Both the position numbers and the translations under genes were made by a program. From Methanocorpusculum sp. UBA424 (GTDB lineage: Archaea > Halobacteriota > Methanomicrobia > Methanomicrobiales > Methanocorpusculaceae), in the NCBI GenBank assembly GCA_002498375.1, contig DAHC01000003.1:62001-126000 (forward strand): 64,000 bases of DNA. Reading direction: 5' to 3'. The notes below the pieces were generated by a model. That model was not told the DNA's origin. It was given only the letters and a program-made list of their open reading frames with translations, and did no database searches. This document shows positions 49,756 through 58,582 of this stretch, in pieces; positions within the stretch are counted from its first letter, which is position 1; the number at the start of each line of letters is the position of its first letter.

Positions 49756-50532
49756 GTGTCAAGACTTATATTCAGCCCAATATCCATCTGGGTCCTGTTT
49801 GCCCTGATTCTCCTCGTCGTAATAGGATTACCTTTACTGTTCTTCGGACTGATCGGAGCAGCACTTGGGAATCTGGGATTCGGATTCTGGATGATCGTTC
49901 TTTTGATCATAGCAATCGTTGTTGGAAGTTTTATCAATATTCCTCTTGGAACGCTGAAACCAAAAACCCAAAAACCAAATGATGAGCCGGCACCAAGAAA
50001 ACCAACCGGACAGTATGCTCCGTCCATGTATGATAAGATGTACCGGACAGACCGGTTCGAACCCGAACCGTACACCTCCGAGTCTTCTGGACGAAAGACA
50101 CGGATATCCATAAACATCGGGGGCGCAGTGATCCCGATCCTGATCTCGGTTTACATCATACTTATGGGGGCTTTCGGCACCATATCCACTGACCCGTGGT
50201 ATCTTGCAAAGATAGCGGCGGCTTTAATCATCACCACTGTGTGCGTCTATCTGGCGGCAAAACCCGTGAGAGGCATTGGGATCGCTACGCCGTTCTTTAT
50301 CGGACCTATCGTAACGCTCGCGGCAGCATTGATTCTCGGCGGAGGATTCGGCCTTCCGGCAGCGGGGATCGCCTATGTGGCCGGAACGCTTGGGACGCTG
50401 ATCGGGGCAGATCTTCTGCACCTAAAGGATGTTCCCACCCAGGAAACCTCGATGCTTTCCATTGGCGGAGCCGGAACCTTTGACGGGATTTTCCTTACCG
50501 GAATCATCACAGCACTGATCGCTTCATTCTAA
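49756..50532 (+). CDS. DUF1614-type membrane protein
   Basis: The protein has two N-terminal membrane segments (WVLFALILLVVIGLPLLFFG and a second), a polar cytoplasmic linker with many Pro and charged residues (about 75-115), and then about five more membrane segments with conserved Gly (GIAYVAGTLGTLIGADLLHL). IGGAGTFDGIFLTGI near the C-terminus is typical for DUF1614. I start it at GTG 49756, 258 residues, because VSRLIFSPISIW matches the usual beginning and because of the TATA position. The function is unknown. Confidence 0.8.
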   Translation: MSRLIFSPISIWVLFALILLVVIGLPLLFFGLIGAALGNLGFGFWMIVLLIIAIVVGSFINIPLGTLKPKTQKPNDEPAPRKPTGQYAPSMYDKMYRTDRFEPEPYTSESSGRKTRISINIGGAVIPILISVYIILMGAFGTISTDPWYLAKIAAALIITTVCVYLAAKPVRGIGIATPFFIGPIVTLAAALILGGGFGLPAAGIAYVAGTLGTLIGADLLHLKDVPTQETSMLSIGGAGTFDGIFLTGIITALIASF

Positions 50533-50627
50533 ATCAACTTCATTTCACTTTTTTTACTGGCTAATACCTGGCTTTCCCACAGATCCAACCGATCCAAATA
50601 TCGCATGTTAAGGGAGGGAAAAATTAC

Positions 50628-50641
50628 GCCGAAATTTCGGC
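50628..50641. terminator. Palindrome between convergent DUF1614-type gene and cmk
   Basis: GCCGAAATTTCGGC is a perfect 14-bp palindrome lying 26 bp past the cmk stop and 95 bp past the membrane protein gene stop. On the minus strand T-rich sequence precedes it. It may end transcripts from one or both sides. Confidence 0.4.
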
Positions 50642-50666
50642 TGAACAGATAAATCAAAAAAAATAG

Positions 50667-51200
50667 TTACTCGCGTTTCAGGAGCGCAGAGACTGCAGCA
50701 TCGACAATCGCAAATAACTCGTTCGCGCTGAAGGTTTCCGAGTTCAGGATCAGATCATACGGGGAGAAATCGAGAATATCGATTTCATAATACTCCATAT
50801 ACCGTCCGGCCTCGCAGGCCTCGCGCTCGATCGTCAACTCGAATGCCTGCTTTTCCGTCAGACCCTCGCGTGCCGCGATTCTGGTCGAACGGCACTCGGG
50901 GGAGGCGCACAAAAGGATTTTGAGATCGGCATTCTCCACCATCCAGCCGGCAAGCCGGCCTTCAAGGATAATATCGTCCGATGACTCGCCGATCTCTTTT
51001 TGACGGGCATCGATCTCCAGATCGATCGCAGGATCGGTCTCGGCAATTTTTCCAAATGCGGCGAGATCCATATTCCGCTCTTTTGCAAGACCGCGAAACA
51101 CCTCCCCCGCCGATACATATCTGTAGGAATACTTCTCAGCAATAGAACGACCAAGAGTTGTCGTGCCTGATCCAGGCGACCCGCTGATCGTTATCCTCAC
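50667..51200 (-). CDS. cmk: Cytidylate kinase, archaeal type
   Basis: Cmk phosphorylates CMP and dCMP with ATP. The 177-residue protein has a P-loop-like GSPGSGTTT (7-15) with Thr in place of the usual Lys, as in archaeal Cmk, and the substrate helix SAGEVFRGLA and DIILEGRLAGW. It follows the DUF106 gene with no gap, the usual archaeal order secY-adkA-DUF106-cmk. The expected downstream genes (L14e, truB-type) are not here. Confidence 0.93.
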   Translation of the reverse strand: MRITISGSPGSGTTTLGRSIAEKYSYRYVSAGEVFRGLAKERNMDLAAFGKIAETDPAIDLEIDARQKEIGESSDDIILEGRLAGWMVENADLKILLCASPECRSTRIAAREGLTEKQAFELTIEREACEAGRYMEYYEIDILDFSPYDLILNSETFSANELFAIVDAAVSALLKRE

Positions 51201-51836
51201 TTACATACCCCCGATATTCAGGGACTTTCTGATGATCTGAGACATTACCAATGAGCAAAGCATATACCAGAGAATCCACAGCGGGAAGAAACCGAGATAA
51301 ACTTCAAAGTAGGTGGTAAGTCCGGCAAACGGGATAACGATCGCGGTCGAGAGACTTGGATCGGCAAGCATCTGGGCTTCGGTCGGGATGTGTTCGATCA
51401 GCCAGAAGAAGATCGGGACAGTTAAAACCAGGATGTAGGCCATCGGTTTGAACTGGTTTTTGGACATCTCCATCTGATCGGCCATCATTGCCTGCTGGCG
51501 TGCCTGCATCTTCTTGATGAGTTTTTCATCGCCGGAGAGCTGGGCTTCCCGGAATTTCGCCTGGAAATCCTTCATCTTTGCCTGATTTTCATACATCTTG
51601 TCATAATCCATGGTGTATTTCTGAATCAGGGAGGAGTAAAAACCCGTGATGGTGGCGAGGATCAGAACAAGGGCAAAGAACGGCAGACCAAGGGCCGCAA
51701 ACGGACCTACAACGATGTTCACAACACCGGCGATAACCTGACGGGCTTCTTCCCAGCCGTAGAGGAGCATCATGCCAAAAACTACAGCAAGGGCTATATA
51801 CATACTGTATTTCTTGCTGAACTCGGCTCTGTCCAT
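51201..51836 (-). CDS. DUF106 / EMC3-TMCO1-type membrane insertase-like protein
   Basis: The 211-residue protein has three or four membrane segments and a cytoplasmic coiled coil (YDKMYENQAKMKDFQAKFREAQLSGDEKLIKKMQARQQAMMAD, about 75-120). This is the layout of the archaeal Ylp1/DUF106 group, homologous to EMC3, TMCO1 and Get1, members of the Oxa1/YidC superfamily. It sits beside secY, fitting membrane protein insertion. It starts 6 bp after adkA and abuts cmk. Confidence 0.9.
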   Translation of the reverse strand: MDRAEFSKKYSMYIALAVVFGMMLLYGWEEARQVIAGVVNIVVGPFAALGLPFFALVLILATITGFYSSLIQKYTMDYDKMYENQAKMKDFQAKFREAQLSGDEKLIKKMQARQQAMMADQMEMSKNQFKPMAYILVLTVPIFFWLIEHIPTEAQMLADPSLSTAIVIPFAGLTTYFEVYLGFFPLWILWYMLCSLVMSQIIRKSLNIGGM

Positions 51837-51842
51837 GACCAG

Positions 51843-52415
51843 TTACCTCAGTGTTGCTGCAAGTTCATCGACTGCCTTGTCTAAAAGGAAGTCTGCGTTG
51901 GTGATGATCTTTACCGTACATCCGGTGAGCATGGAGTATGCAGCGGCGAATGCACGGTTCATTTCCTGATGCTCAGCTATGGATTTCGAACCTTCGACGT
52001 CACGAACACGCGTCTCGTCGGAGAGTCTGCGAACCAGAATCTGATCGTTGTCGGTCTCAACGAGAACGATCACATCCGGCATAATTGCCGATACGACCCA
52101 CTCGGGAAGGCCGGCAAGATAGCCGTTCGGGGTCTTGACCGAGGCGTGGGTATCGACGATCACATTGCCGTCGATTGCAGCGATCTTCTCGGCAGCGGTT
52201 TTCTGGAGACGCTTCTGGGCAATACGGTCGAGTTTTCTCATCTGGTCACGGTCGGTGGCAAGGCCTTCCGCCTGAGCGACTTCGAACATGAAACTGCCGA
52301 AGTTGAGATTCTGATATTTGACACCTTCAGCGGTGATTTTATCAAATGCCGCGTTAATGACGGTGGTTTTGCCAACGCCTGGAACGCCGGTGATGATTAC
52401 TTTTTTGCCTGACAT
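51843..52415 (-). CDS. adkA: Adenylate kinase, archaeal type
   Basis: AdkA interconverts AMP, ATP and ADP. The 190-residue protein has the P-loop GVPGVGKTT (10-18), YQNLNFGSFMFEVA, DRDQMRKLD and DTHASVKTPNGYLAGLP, all signatures of the archaeal trimeric adenylate kinase. A palindrome GAGATA-G-TATCTC (52434-52446) lies 19 bp upstream of the ATG, inside the expected leader. The 158-bp gap to secY suggests a separate promoter. Confidence 0.95.
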   Translation of the reverse strand: MSGKKVIITGVPGVGKTTVINAAFDKITAEGVKYQNLNFGSFMFEVAQAEGLATDRDQMRKLDRIAQKRLQKTAAEKIAAIDGNVIVDTHASVKTPNGYLAGLPEWVVSAIMPDVIVLVETDNDQILVRRLSDETRVRDVEGSKSIAEHQEMNRAFAAAYSMLTGCTVKIITNADFLLDKAVDELAATLR

Positions 52416-52433
52416 GGTTATTCTCTTCCTTTG

Positions 52434-52446
52434 GAGATAGTATCTC
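52434..52446 (-). promoter_or_regulatory. Palindrome upstream of adkA
   Basis: GAGATAGTATCTC is a perfect 13-bp palindrome around a central base, 19 bp before the adkA ATG, with AT-rich, TATA-like sequence (TTTATTAG, minus strand) further upstream. It could be an operator or a small leader hairpin. Nothing is known about it. Confidence 0.3.
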
Positions 52447-52573
52447 TAAGGTTGGGTTTGGAGGCTAATAAATGTATTTTCACGATCACGGCGATAATTT
52501 ACAGATCGCGGTCTTAGACAAGGATTTGCTTTCTGCAAAAAAAGAAATATGGGTATATTTTTGGGGATTTGCT

Positions 52574-54013
52574 TTATTCCTTGTCGAAGAAGCCCCGCAT
52601 AAACGGATACATCTCCATCATCTGCTCATTAGCGATCTGTTCATACAGACGGTAAATGATCGAGACCGTCAGCAGCAGACCGGTTCCGCCGACAAAGCCG
52701 ATGATACCAAGCATGTTCGCAAGAACAGACAGAAGACCGATGAACACTCCTCCGATAACAGTTACACGGGGAATGTATCTGTCCAGATAGCGTTCAAGAA
52801 CGGCCGGAGACCTCCGGTAGCCGGGGATCTGCATACCTGAGTTCTGAATCTGCCGGGCAACATGCTTCGAATCGAGACCTGCCGTCTTGACCCAGAAGAT
52901 TGCAAAGAGGGCGCCTCCAAGAATCATCACCGTACAATCAATACCGACACGGAGAATAACTTCCCATACGGCATGACCGGTTCCGGTGAACGAAGAGAGC
53001 CACCACATCCAGTCCTGAGGCTGGTTGATCGGAGCCAGGAACCACATCAGGCCGTTAATCGGTGTTGAACCATTATACTCGCCAAGTGCAGTAAATCCTA
53101 TACTCGAAAGGAACATACCGACCATCTGCACATTTGCCTGCAGCACACGGACAAGAATCATCGGCAGAACACTTGCATAGACAAGTTTTACCGGGAATCT
53201 CGATCTGGCGCCGCGGACATTTGCATGAGCGAGCGGTATCTCGATACGGGTCGATTCAACGTAGACGATCACGAAGAACAGTCCCACAGTTGTTACGAGA
53301 GCCAGAAGCTGAAGACCGAAGTAATCGATAAAGTTTGAACCATCAGCGATCACCTGAAACAATCTTGGGAAGAACCCGACAGCGAACTGATCGGTCGTTG
53401 CTTCCCAATTGAAGAATCCGTTGATAAGACCCTGGGCGACTCCTGCGACGATAAAAAGACCGACACCGGAACCGATACCCCATTTGGAAACGACCTCATC
53501 CATAAACATGACGAGAACACCCCCAAGACAGATCTGCAGGAAGATCAAAAGCATCACAAATCCGGCGTTCCCGCCGAAAAATGCTGAAACAGAAGCATCA
53601 GCAGTCATCCATCCGCCCAGCACATTCGGCAGAGCTTCAAGAATGATCATGACGAAGATAAGCAGCTTCTGCAGACCCATGTAGAGTACCTGGCCGCGCT
53701 GGTCTGACGTGTTGATTTTGATCAGATCAGCACCGCGGAGTAACTGCAAAACGATTGACGCGGTAACGATCGGTCCGATACCAAGATGCAGGATAGTACC
53801 TTGTGCGCCGGCTAAAAGGGCACGGTAATACTCAAAAACATCGATTGATGTGGCGGAAAGACCAAACACCGGAATGTTCGTTAAAATAAAATACAGCAGC
53901 AACACCGCAGCCGTCCACATCAGCTTGTTTTTGAAGTGGACGTGGCCTTCCGGTGGCTTAACTGCCGGCATACGAGCCAACAGTGGTTCCATTCGATCCA
54001 ACAGTTCTCCCAT
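52574..54013 (-). CDS. secY: Protein translocase subunit SecY
   Basis: SecY is the channel of the Sec translocon. The 479-residue protein has ten membrane segments and the archaeal SecY motifs MGLQKLLIFVMIILEALPNVLGG, GIGSGVGLFIVAGVAQGL, and STRIEIPLAHANVRGARSRFPVKLVY (the cytoplasmic loop contacting the ribosome). It follows L15 by 18 bp at the end of the spc-type cluster. A T-rich tract after its stop on the minus strand may end transcription. Confidence 0.97.
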   Translation of the reverse strand: MGELLDRMEPLLARMPAVKPPEGHVHFKNKLMWTAAVLLLYFILTNIPVFGLSATSIDVFEYYRALLAGAQGTILHLGIGPIVTASIVLQLLRGADLIKINTSDQRGQVLYMGLQKLLIFVMIILEALPNVLGGWMTADASVSAFFGGNAGFVMLLIFLQICLGGVLVMFMDEVVSKWGIGSGVGLFIVAGVAQGLINGFFNWEATTDQFAVGFFPRLFQVIADGSNFIDYFGLQLLALVTTVGLFFVIVYVESTRIEIPLAHANVRGARSRFPVKLVYASVLPMILVRVLQANVQMVGMFLSSIGFTALGEYNGSTPINGLMWFLAPINQPQDWMWWLSSFTGTGHAVWEVILRVGIDCTVMILGGALFAIFWVKTAGLDSKHVARQIQNSGMQIPGYRRSPAVLERYLDRYIPRVTVIGGVFIGLLSVLANMLGIIGFVGGTGLLLTVSIIYRLYEQIANEQMMEMYPFMRGFFDKE

Positions 54014-54031
54014 GAGTTATACACCAAAAAA

Positions 54032-54457
54032 TTATTCAGAGGTCTGGGCAGTTCCGCCCATGGCCTCAATTTTCGCAACAGCACTGGCCGAGAAGTTTTC
54101 AGCAGTGACGGCAAGTTTACGCGTAACCTTGCCTCCGCCGAGAACCTTCTCCACACCAATCTGTGCGGCGTCGAGAGTAATAACATCTCCACTTTCGGTT
54201 GCAATTCCACGGGCAACAAGATCAGGAATCATCTGATCGATGTCGCCAATATCAAGAACCTCATATGTTACAGATATCTTACTGACAAATCCGTGTTTTC
54301 CCTCGGTCTTCCCGAGAAGATACCAGCGGCTGAAGTTGTGGTCACGCCATCCGGCTGCTCCACGACCTCCGCGGTTACCTGCACCGCGGCGGTTTTTGTG
54401 AGTACCTCCACCGCATGTACGGGTCCCCCGGAACTTTGAACGCTTGTTTACTGGCAT
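54032..54457 (-). CDS. rpl15: Large ribosomal subunit protein uL15
   Basis: The 141-residue protein starts with basic, Gly-rich FRGTRTCGGGTHKNRRGAGNRGGRGAAG, the extended RNA-threading tail of uL15, followed by a globular domain with IDQMIPDLVARGIA and KVTRKLAVTAENFSASAVAKIEAMGG. The extra TCGGG and GNRGGRG are archaeal features. Spacing: 5 bp after L30 and 18 bp before secY. Confidence 0.96.
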   Translation of the reverse strand: MPVNKRSKFRGTRTCGGGTHKNRRGAGNRGGRGAAGWRDHNFSRWYLLGKTEGKHGFVSKISVTYEVLDIGDIDQMIPDLVARGIATESGDVITLDAAQIGVEKVLGGGKVTRKLAVTAENFSASAVAKIEAMGGTAQTSE

Positions 54458-54462
54458 GCTAA

Positions 54463-54924
54463 TTACCTCATTTTGATCAGAAGATCATTGATCTCCGTAC
54501 CGTAGTAACCAAGGGCGCCGCCCTGGGTATACGTGCGTTTCGTGGTCTTGTATCCCTTTCGTGGCGGGTGCATACGAAGCACCGGCTTCAATTCGGGAAC
54601 ATCTTTCATACGGATCTCACCGTTGACAAGAGCAGATGCGAATTCTTCAATGCTTCCATAGGAAGTTGCAGATTTCACATACTCTTCGGTGAGTGGTTTG
54701 TTGCCGGTAAGTCTTCCACGGGTGGTGAGGATAGTTGCGAGTGTCGCAGCGTCAACTTCACCAAAGGCGATGAAATCCTTTGCTTTCCGGATCATACCGA
54801 GGTACTCGGGGGTCTCAGGCACAAGAACACAGTGGTTGATGTGGTGAAGACGGAGCATCTTCAGGGTTTCCTTGATGTCACGGCGGGTGTTGACCACACC
54901 GCGAACCTGAACGACAGCATACAT
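54463..54924 (-). CDS. rpl30: Large ribosomal subunit protein uL30
   Basis: The 153-residue archaeal-type uL30 has the N-terminal core YAVVQVRGVVNTRRDIKETLKMLRLHHINHCVLV and the archaeal/eukaryotic C-terminal extension with LKPVLRMHPPRKGYKTTKRTYTQGGALGYYG. Bacterial L30 stops at about 60 residues. Its start shares one base with the stop of rps5. Confidence 0.96.
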   Translation of the reverse strand: MYAVVQVRGVVNTRRDIKETLKMLRLHHINHCVLVPETPEYLGMIRKAKDFIAFGEVDAATLATILTTRGRLTGNKPLTEEYVKSATSYGSIEEFASALVNGEIRMKDVPELKPVLRMHPPRKGYKTTKRTYTQGGALGYYGTEINDLLIKMR

Positions 54925-55541
54925 TATTTACGCCCTCCGATACGAATCAGATTCGTTTCACGAAGTGCATTGTAGGTTGCCTTTGCATAGTTCAGGGTAG
55001 TTCTGGTGTTTCCACTCGTGTAAACCCAGACATCCTGGATTCCTGCAAGGGTAAGTACTTTCTTACCAACATCACCAGTCACAAGACCGATTCCTTTCGG
55101 AGCGGGTTTGAGAGTGACGGTGACAGAGCCGGCTTTACCGGTGACCTGCATTGGTACAGAGTGTTTCATACCGCAGCCGCATTCCCATGAACCGCATCCA
55201 CGGCGGACTTTGACAATGTTCAGTTTTGCATTTGTGATTGCTTTCTTGATTGCCGTTCCGACCTGAACATCTCTGCCCTGGCCAAAACCAACGTAACCAT
55301 TCTTGTTGCCGATGACGACCACAGCTCTGAACTTAATACGACGTCCGGAGTCGGTCATACGCTGCATCATATCGATGCAGAGGACTTCGTCAACAAGATC
55401 GGGAAGCATTGCGTCAACAATGCCTGCCTCTTTGATGGGCTGTCCGCTTGCAAGGATCTCATCGAAGCTTGCAAATTCGCCTGCCATGACTTTCTTGCCA
55501 AGGCCGGTTACAGGGACCCATACTTCCTGCTCGTAAGCCAT
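54924..55541 (-). CDS. rps5: Small ribosomal subunit protein uS5
   Basis: The 205-residue protein has the dsRBD-like S5 domain (FRAVVVIGNKNGYVGFGQGRD) and the C-terminal S5 domain (ITNAKLNIVKVRRGCGSWECGCGMKHSVPMQVTGKAGSVTVTLKPAPKGIGL). The CGSWECGCG insert is typical for archaea. It lies 1 bp after L18 and overlaps L30 by one base. Confidence 0.96.
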   Translation of the reverse strand: MAYEQEVWVPVTGLGKKVMAGEFASFDEILASGQPIKEAGIVDAMLPDLVDEVLCIDMMQRMTDSGRRIKFRAVVVIGNKNGYVGFGQGRDVQVGTAIKKAITNAKLNIVKVRRGCGSWECGCGMKHSVPMQVTGKAGSVTVTLKPAPKGIGLVTGDVGKKVLTLAGIQDVWVYTSGNTRTTLNYAKATYNALRETNLIRIGGRK

Positions 55542-55542
55542 A

Positions 55543-56067
55543 TTACTCCAGCTCCTTCATAATTGCGTCTTTGGCAGCCTCGACATTTTCAACGAGACCG
55601 GCAAAGCGTTCATCATATTCAGCGATGTGGGCGCCGCTGCAGCGGTCATCGTCCGGAAGAATTGCTTCTCCTACCGGAACGTCGAAACCAGCATCGACGG
55701 CACCTTTGATTGCAGCAAACACGCGTGCACCGGTCGATGCGACCTGCAGACCGATATCTGCGATGGCACCATCATAACCGGCTTTCTGTGCACGAACTGC
55801 AAACAGCATACCGGTAAGGTATGCGGCAGGGGTGTTTCCGAGATATCCTTTATATCCGAAGTTCACCAGTTCGCGGCTGTTGACGTGAACAAGAGTGTAA
55901 TCGCCGTCCATCTGAGCTGCGATGAGCTGGATGATGATGTGGCGGTTTGTCTTACGGACAACCATACGGTTTCTACCAGAAACGATTAAACGCTGGCGCT
56001 GGTAGTAATCAGTTCTGCCTTCACGGCGTCTTCTGAACTGAACGAAATATCTTCCATTAATTGCCAT
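55543..56067 (-). CDS. rpl18: Large ribosomal subunit protein uL18
   Basis: The 174-residue 5S rRNA-binding protein shows RRREGRTDYYQRQRLIVSGRNRMVVRKTNRHIIIQLI and HVNSRELVNFGYKGYLGNTPAAYLTG, matching archaeal uL18. The length of about 170-200 residues is normal for archaea and longer than in bacteria. It starts 3 bp after L19e and ends 1 bp before S5. Confidence 0.96.
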   Translation of the reverse strand: MAINGRYFVQFRRRREGRTDYYQRQRLIVSGRNRMVVRKTNRHIIIQLIAAQMDGDYTLVHVNSRELVNFGYKGYLGNTPAAYLTGMLFAVRAQKAGYDGAIADIGLQVASTGARVFAAIKGAVDAGFDVPVGEAILPDDDRCSGAHIAEYDERFAGLVENVEAAKDAIMKELE

Positions 56068-56070
56068 TGT

Positions 56071-56523
56071 TTACTCCCTCCTGGAGGTTACGAGCTCAAT
56101 CTGAGTTTTCATGTGAGCAACGTTACGGAACTGACCACCTGCTGCACGACGGTAAAGTCTGCGGTATTCGGTCGGTGTGATGGATCCTGCTTCACGCTGA
56201 GCACGGAGTTCTTTACGCTGGGCACGGATCTTTTTGATCCACTGGGTCTTGGACGGGGTTCTGGCGCCTTTTGCACCGCTCCGGCGTCCCGGACCTTTTC
56301 CGTGTCCGTAGGAACGTTTGACCATACGGGCCCGGACGCGTCCGCGGGAGATGCCTTTCTTCTGGTGGGAAGAGATCGCACCCTCATCGATGAGGTTGCG
56401 GATATCCTCGCGGGACATTGCATTCTGGATCTCGGAGAGTTTTTCCGGGTTGAACCATACACGGTTTTCACCGCAGTCAAGAACGGATGCAGCGATTCTG
56501 CGCTGGGATGCGAGATCACTCAT
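56071..56523 (-). CDS. rpl19e: Large ribosomal subunit protein eL19
   Basis: The 150-residue protein is specific to archaea and eukaryotes: SQRRIAASVLDCGENRVWFNPEKLSEI, then a basic linker with RSYGHGKGPGRRSGAKGARTPSK and a long C-terminal basic helix (IKKIRAQRKELRAQREAGSI). It begins 8 bp inside rpl32e. Confidence 0.96.
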   Translation of the reverse strand: MSDLASQRRIAASVLDCGENRVWFNPEKLSEIQNAMSREDIRNLIDEGAISSHQKKGISRGRVRARMVKRSYGHGKGPGRRSGAKGARTPSKTQWIKKIRAQRKELRAQREAGSITPTEYRRLYRRAAGGQFRNVAHMKTQIELVTSRRE

Positions 56524-56950
56524 CTGCTTTCACCTCTTCTGCAGGTTTTGCAGCCGGTGTAACGGCAACTTTTGCTTCCTTCGGGTTCAGGATCCTGATA
56601 CCGAGTTCGGCAGCTTTGGTCTGGATAACGCTGCGTTTTGCACCGCCGACAGTTGCGCCGATGCGTACTGCGGTAGTTGCCGGATCGATGGTGCTGAGCT
56701 CAGCCGGAGTAAAGACGAGAGCCTCGCGGTATCCGCTTGGATGGAATCCGCGAACTGCTTTCGGCGCTCCAAAACCTGCTTCCGGGTGTGCACCCTTTGC
56801 ACGGTAATCCTTACGCTGTTTGCTGTGGAGACCTCTTGGTCTTCTCCAGCTGTCTGCCAGTTTTACTTTAGCCTGAAGGCACTGGCGGGCAAAGCGGGAT
56901 GACTTCTTAGCTCCCCGAGCCTGGATAAGTTTCTTGATTTCACTCGCCAT
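56516..56950 (-). CDS. rpl32e: Large ribosomal subunit protein eL32
   Basis: From the ATG at 56950 the protein has 144 residues: a short lead (MASEIKKLIQARGAKKSSRFARQ), then the eL32 core (SWRRPRGLHSKQRKDYRAKG, GFGAPKAVRGFHPSGY) and an acidic Ala-rich C-terminal tail. A longer frame to 57061 runs into rpl6 and is not needed. It starts 1 bp after L6 and overlaps L19e by 8 bp. Confidence 0.95.
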   Translation of the reverse strand: MASEIKKLIQARGAKKSSRFARQCLQAKVKLADSWRRPRGLHSKQRKDYRAKGAHPEAGFGAPKAVRGFHPSGYREALVFTPAELSTIDPATTAVRIGATVGGAKRSVIQTKAAELGIRILNPKEAKVAVTPAAKPAEEVKADE

Positions 56951-56951
56951 G

Positions 56952-57476
56952 TTAGTTGCCTCTGCTGGTAATGTAAATGCCGTCCTGGAACACACGCGGA
57001 TCACGGTTTCTGACCTTGCATGCCTGTTCGACATTTGCTGCGGTGTTGCCGATCGTCTCACGGTTGATACCGGTTAAGATCAGTTCATCGCCCTGGACTT
57101 TGACTTTGACACCTTCTACGATGTTTGCATACCGTGCCTGCTTCTCACCAAGGAAGTTGCCGATCTCGACTTTGTCGCCGGCAACCTTGACCTGGATCGG
57201 GAAGTGGTTGTACACAATTTTCATATGGTATTCGTAGCCTTCGGATACACCTTTGCTCATGACGCCAAGGTGTGCTTTGTAGGTTCCAAGCAGTGCATAA
57301 ACACTGCGTCTTGCGGAAGAGCTTACAAGCGTGACCGAACCGTCTGCGACAGTGATACTGATCGCAGGGTGGTACATTGTGCGGGTAAGTTCGCCTTTGG
57401 ATCCCTTTACGGTAACGAAATCACCGGTTTTGGTGATCGTTACGCCTTCCGGGATTTCGAAAATCAATTCTGCCAT
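56952..57476 (-). CDS. rpl6: Large ribosomal subunit protein uL6
   Basis: The 174-residue protein has two similar beta-rich domains; it starts MAELIFEIPEGVTITKTGDFVTVKGSKGELTR and contains VYNHFPIQVKVAGDKVEIGNFLGEKQAR. I start it at ATG 57476, where GGAGTG is 6 nt upstream, and not at the GTG three codons earlier. It follows S8 by 12 bp. Confidence 0.96.
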   Translation of the reverse strand: MAELIFEIPEGVTITKTGDFVTVKGSKGELTRTMYHPAISITVADGSVTLVSSSARRSVYALLGTYKAHLGVMSKGVSEGYEYHMKIVYNHFPIQVKVAGDKVEIGNFLGEKQARYANIVEGVKVKVQGDELILTGINRETIGNTAANVEQACKVRNRDPRVFQDGIYITSRGN

Positions 57477-57488
57477 TGTTTTCACTCC

Positions 57489-57881
57489 TTAGAAGACGTA
57501 CCCTAAAAGCTCGCCGCCAATGCCGAGCTTACGTGCCTGTTCGTGGGACATAACTCCTTTGGAAGTGGTCAGGATGATAATTCCAAAGCCCTTTCCCGGA
57601 AGGTATCTGGTTTCCCAGGACTCGAGGTCCTCAACTTTCACCGAGAAACGCGGCGTAATTACACCGCATTTGTTGATGCCGCCGGAGAGAGCAATCTGGA
57701 ATTGACCTCCTCTTCCGTCGTCGATCTTTTCAAAGCCGGTGATGTAGCCATATTCCTGCATGACCTTAAGCATGTCACCAAAGAGGCGGCTTGCCGGTTC
57801 AACGGTCACTGCAAGTTTACCAGTGTCACCGGCATTCTTGATAGCGCTCATTGCGTCTGCGATAGGATTCTGTTTTGTCAT
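57489..57881 (-). CDS. rps8: Small ribosomal subunit protein uS8
   Basis: The 130-residue protein starts with the usual NPIADAMSAIKNAGD and ends with FGIIILTTSKGVMSHEQARKLGIGGELLGYVF. The C-terminal RNA-binding STSKGVM(S/T) loop is conserved. uS8 binds the central domain of 16S rRNA. It lies 13 bp after S14 and 12 bp before L6. Confidence 0.97.
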   Translation of the reverse strand: MTKQNPIADAMSAIKNAGDTGKLAVTVEPASRLFGDMLKVMQEYGYITGFEKIDDGRGGQFQIALSGGINKCGVITPRFSVKVEDLESWETRYLPGKGFGIIILTTSKGVMSHEQARKLGIGGELLGYVF

Positions 57882-57894
57882 TCTCCTTCACCTC

Positions 57895-58065
57895 TTAGTT
57901 CATCTTCTTAAAGCCCATGGTGGGTGCCCATTCGCGGAAGCACTGACGGCAGAAGTAAATGTTGTATCTGCGCACAAGTCCCTGCTTACGTCCGCAGAGC
58001 TGACACTGGTTTGCACCGCGGCCATATTTTTTCTGCTGGACTTTGCCGTTGTCTTTTGCTGCCAT
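57895..58065 (-). CDS. rps14: Small ribosomal subunit protein uS14, zinc-binding form
   Basis: The 56-residue protein from ATG 58065 has four zinc cysteines, Cys21, Cys24, Cys39 and Cys42 (CQLCGRKQGL, FCRQCFREW), followed by GFKKMN. An ATG five codons earlier overlaps rpl5 and is less likely. Length and motif match archaeal S14. It begins 1 bp after L5. Confidence 0.96.
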   Translation of the reverse strand: MAAKDNGKVQQKKYGRGANQCQLCGRKQGLVRRYNIYFCRQCFREWAPTMGFKKMN

Positions 58066-58066
58066 G

Positions 58067-58582
58067 TTACTCCACCTCAATGCCGAAGGTCTCAGTAACG
58101 AACTTCATGGATTCTTCACGAGCCACATGGAGTTTGCTGTTGATCTTCTTCTGCTGGATTTTTCTGCGTGCGGTTCTGGTTCCTTTCTTTTCAATGACGG
58201 CGATGATATCCATACCGTAGATACCGATCTTCGGGTCATATGCCTGTCCCGGGAAGTCGGTGTGTTCTTCGATACCGAAACCAAAGTTGCCGGTTGCATC
58301 AAACTGACGGGTGTGGAGAACATTTTCCACAGCGTAGGTTTTGAGTGCCATCTCGAGGAAGTCCATTGCCTTTTTGCCGCGAAGAGTAGCTTTGCATCCG
58401 ATCGGCTGTCCTTTACGGATACCAAATGCCGGAAGAGTGTTTCTGGCATAGGAGCGGATTGGTTTTGCACCTTTGGTCAGGTCAGCCATGATGTTCTCGG
58501 CATTGACAAGACGCTCACCTGCTTCACCGACGCCCATGTGGACGACGACTTTTGCAACGAACGGAGTCTGCATATCGGTCAT
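58067..58582 (-). CDS. rpl5: Large ribosomal subunit protein uL5
   Basis: The 171-residue 5S rRNA-binding protein has VVVHMGVGEAGERLVNAENIMADLTKGAKPIRSYAR, GCKATLRGKKAMDFLEMAL and FGIEEHTDFPGQAYDPKIGIYGMDI. These are the regular uL5 motifs; the length is as in other archaea. It overlaps rps4e by 4 bp. Confidence 0.97.
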   Translation of the reverse strand: MTDMQTPFVAKVVVHMGVGEAGERLVNAENIMADLTKGAKPIRSYARNTLPAFGIRKGQPIGCKATLRGKKAMDFLEMALKTYAVENVLHTRQFDATGNFGFGIEEHTDFPGQAYDPKIGIYGMDIIAVIEKKGTRTARRKIQQKKINSKLHVAREESMKFVTETFGIEVE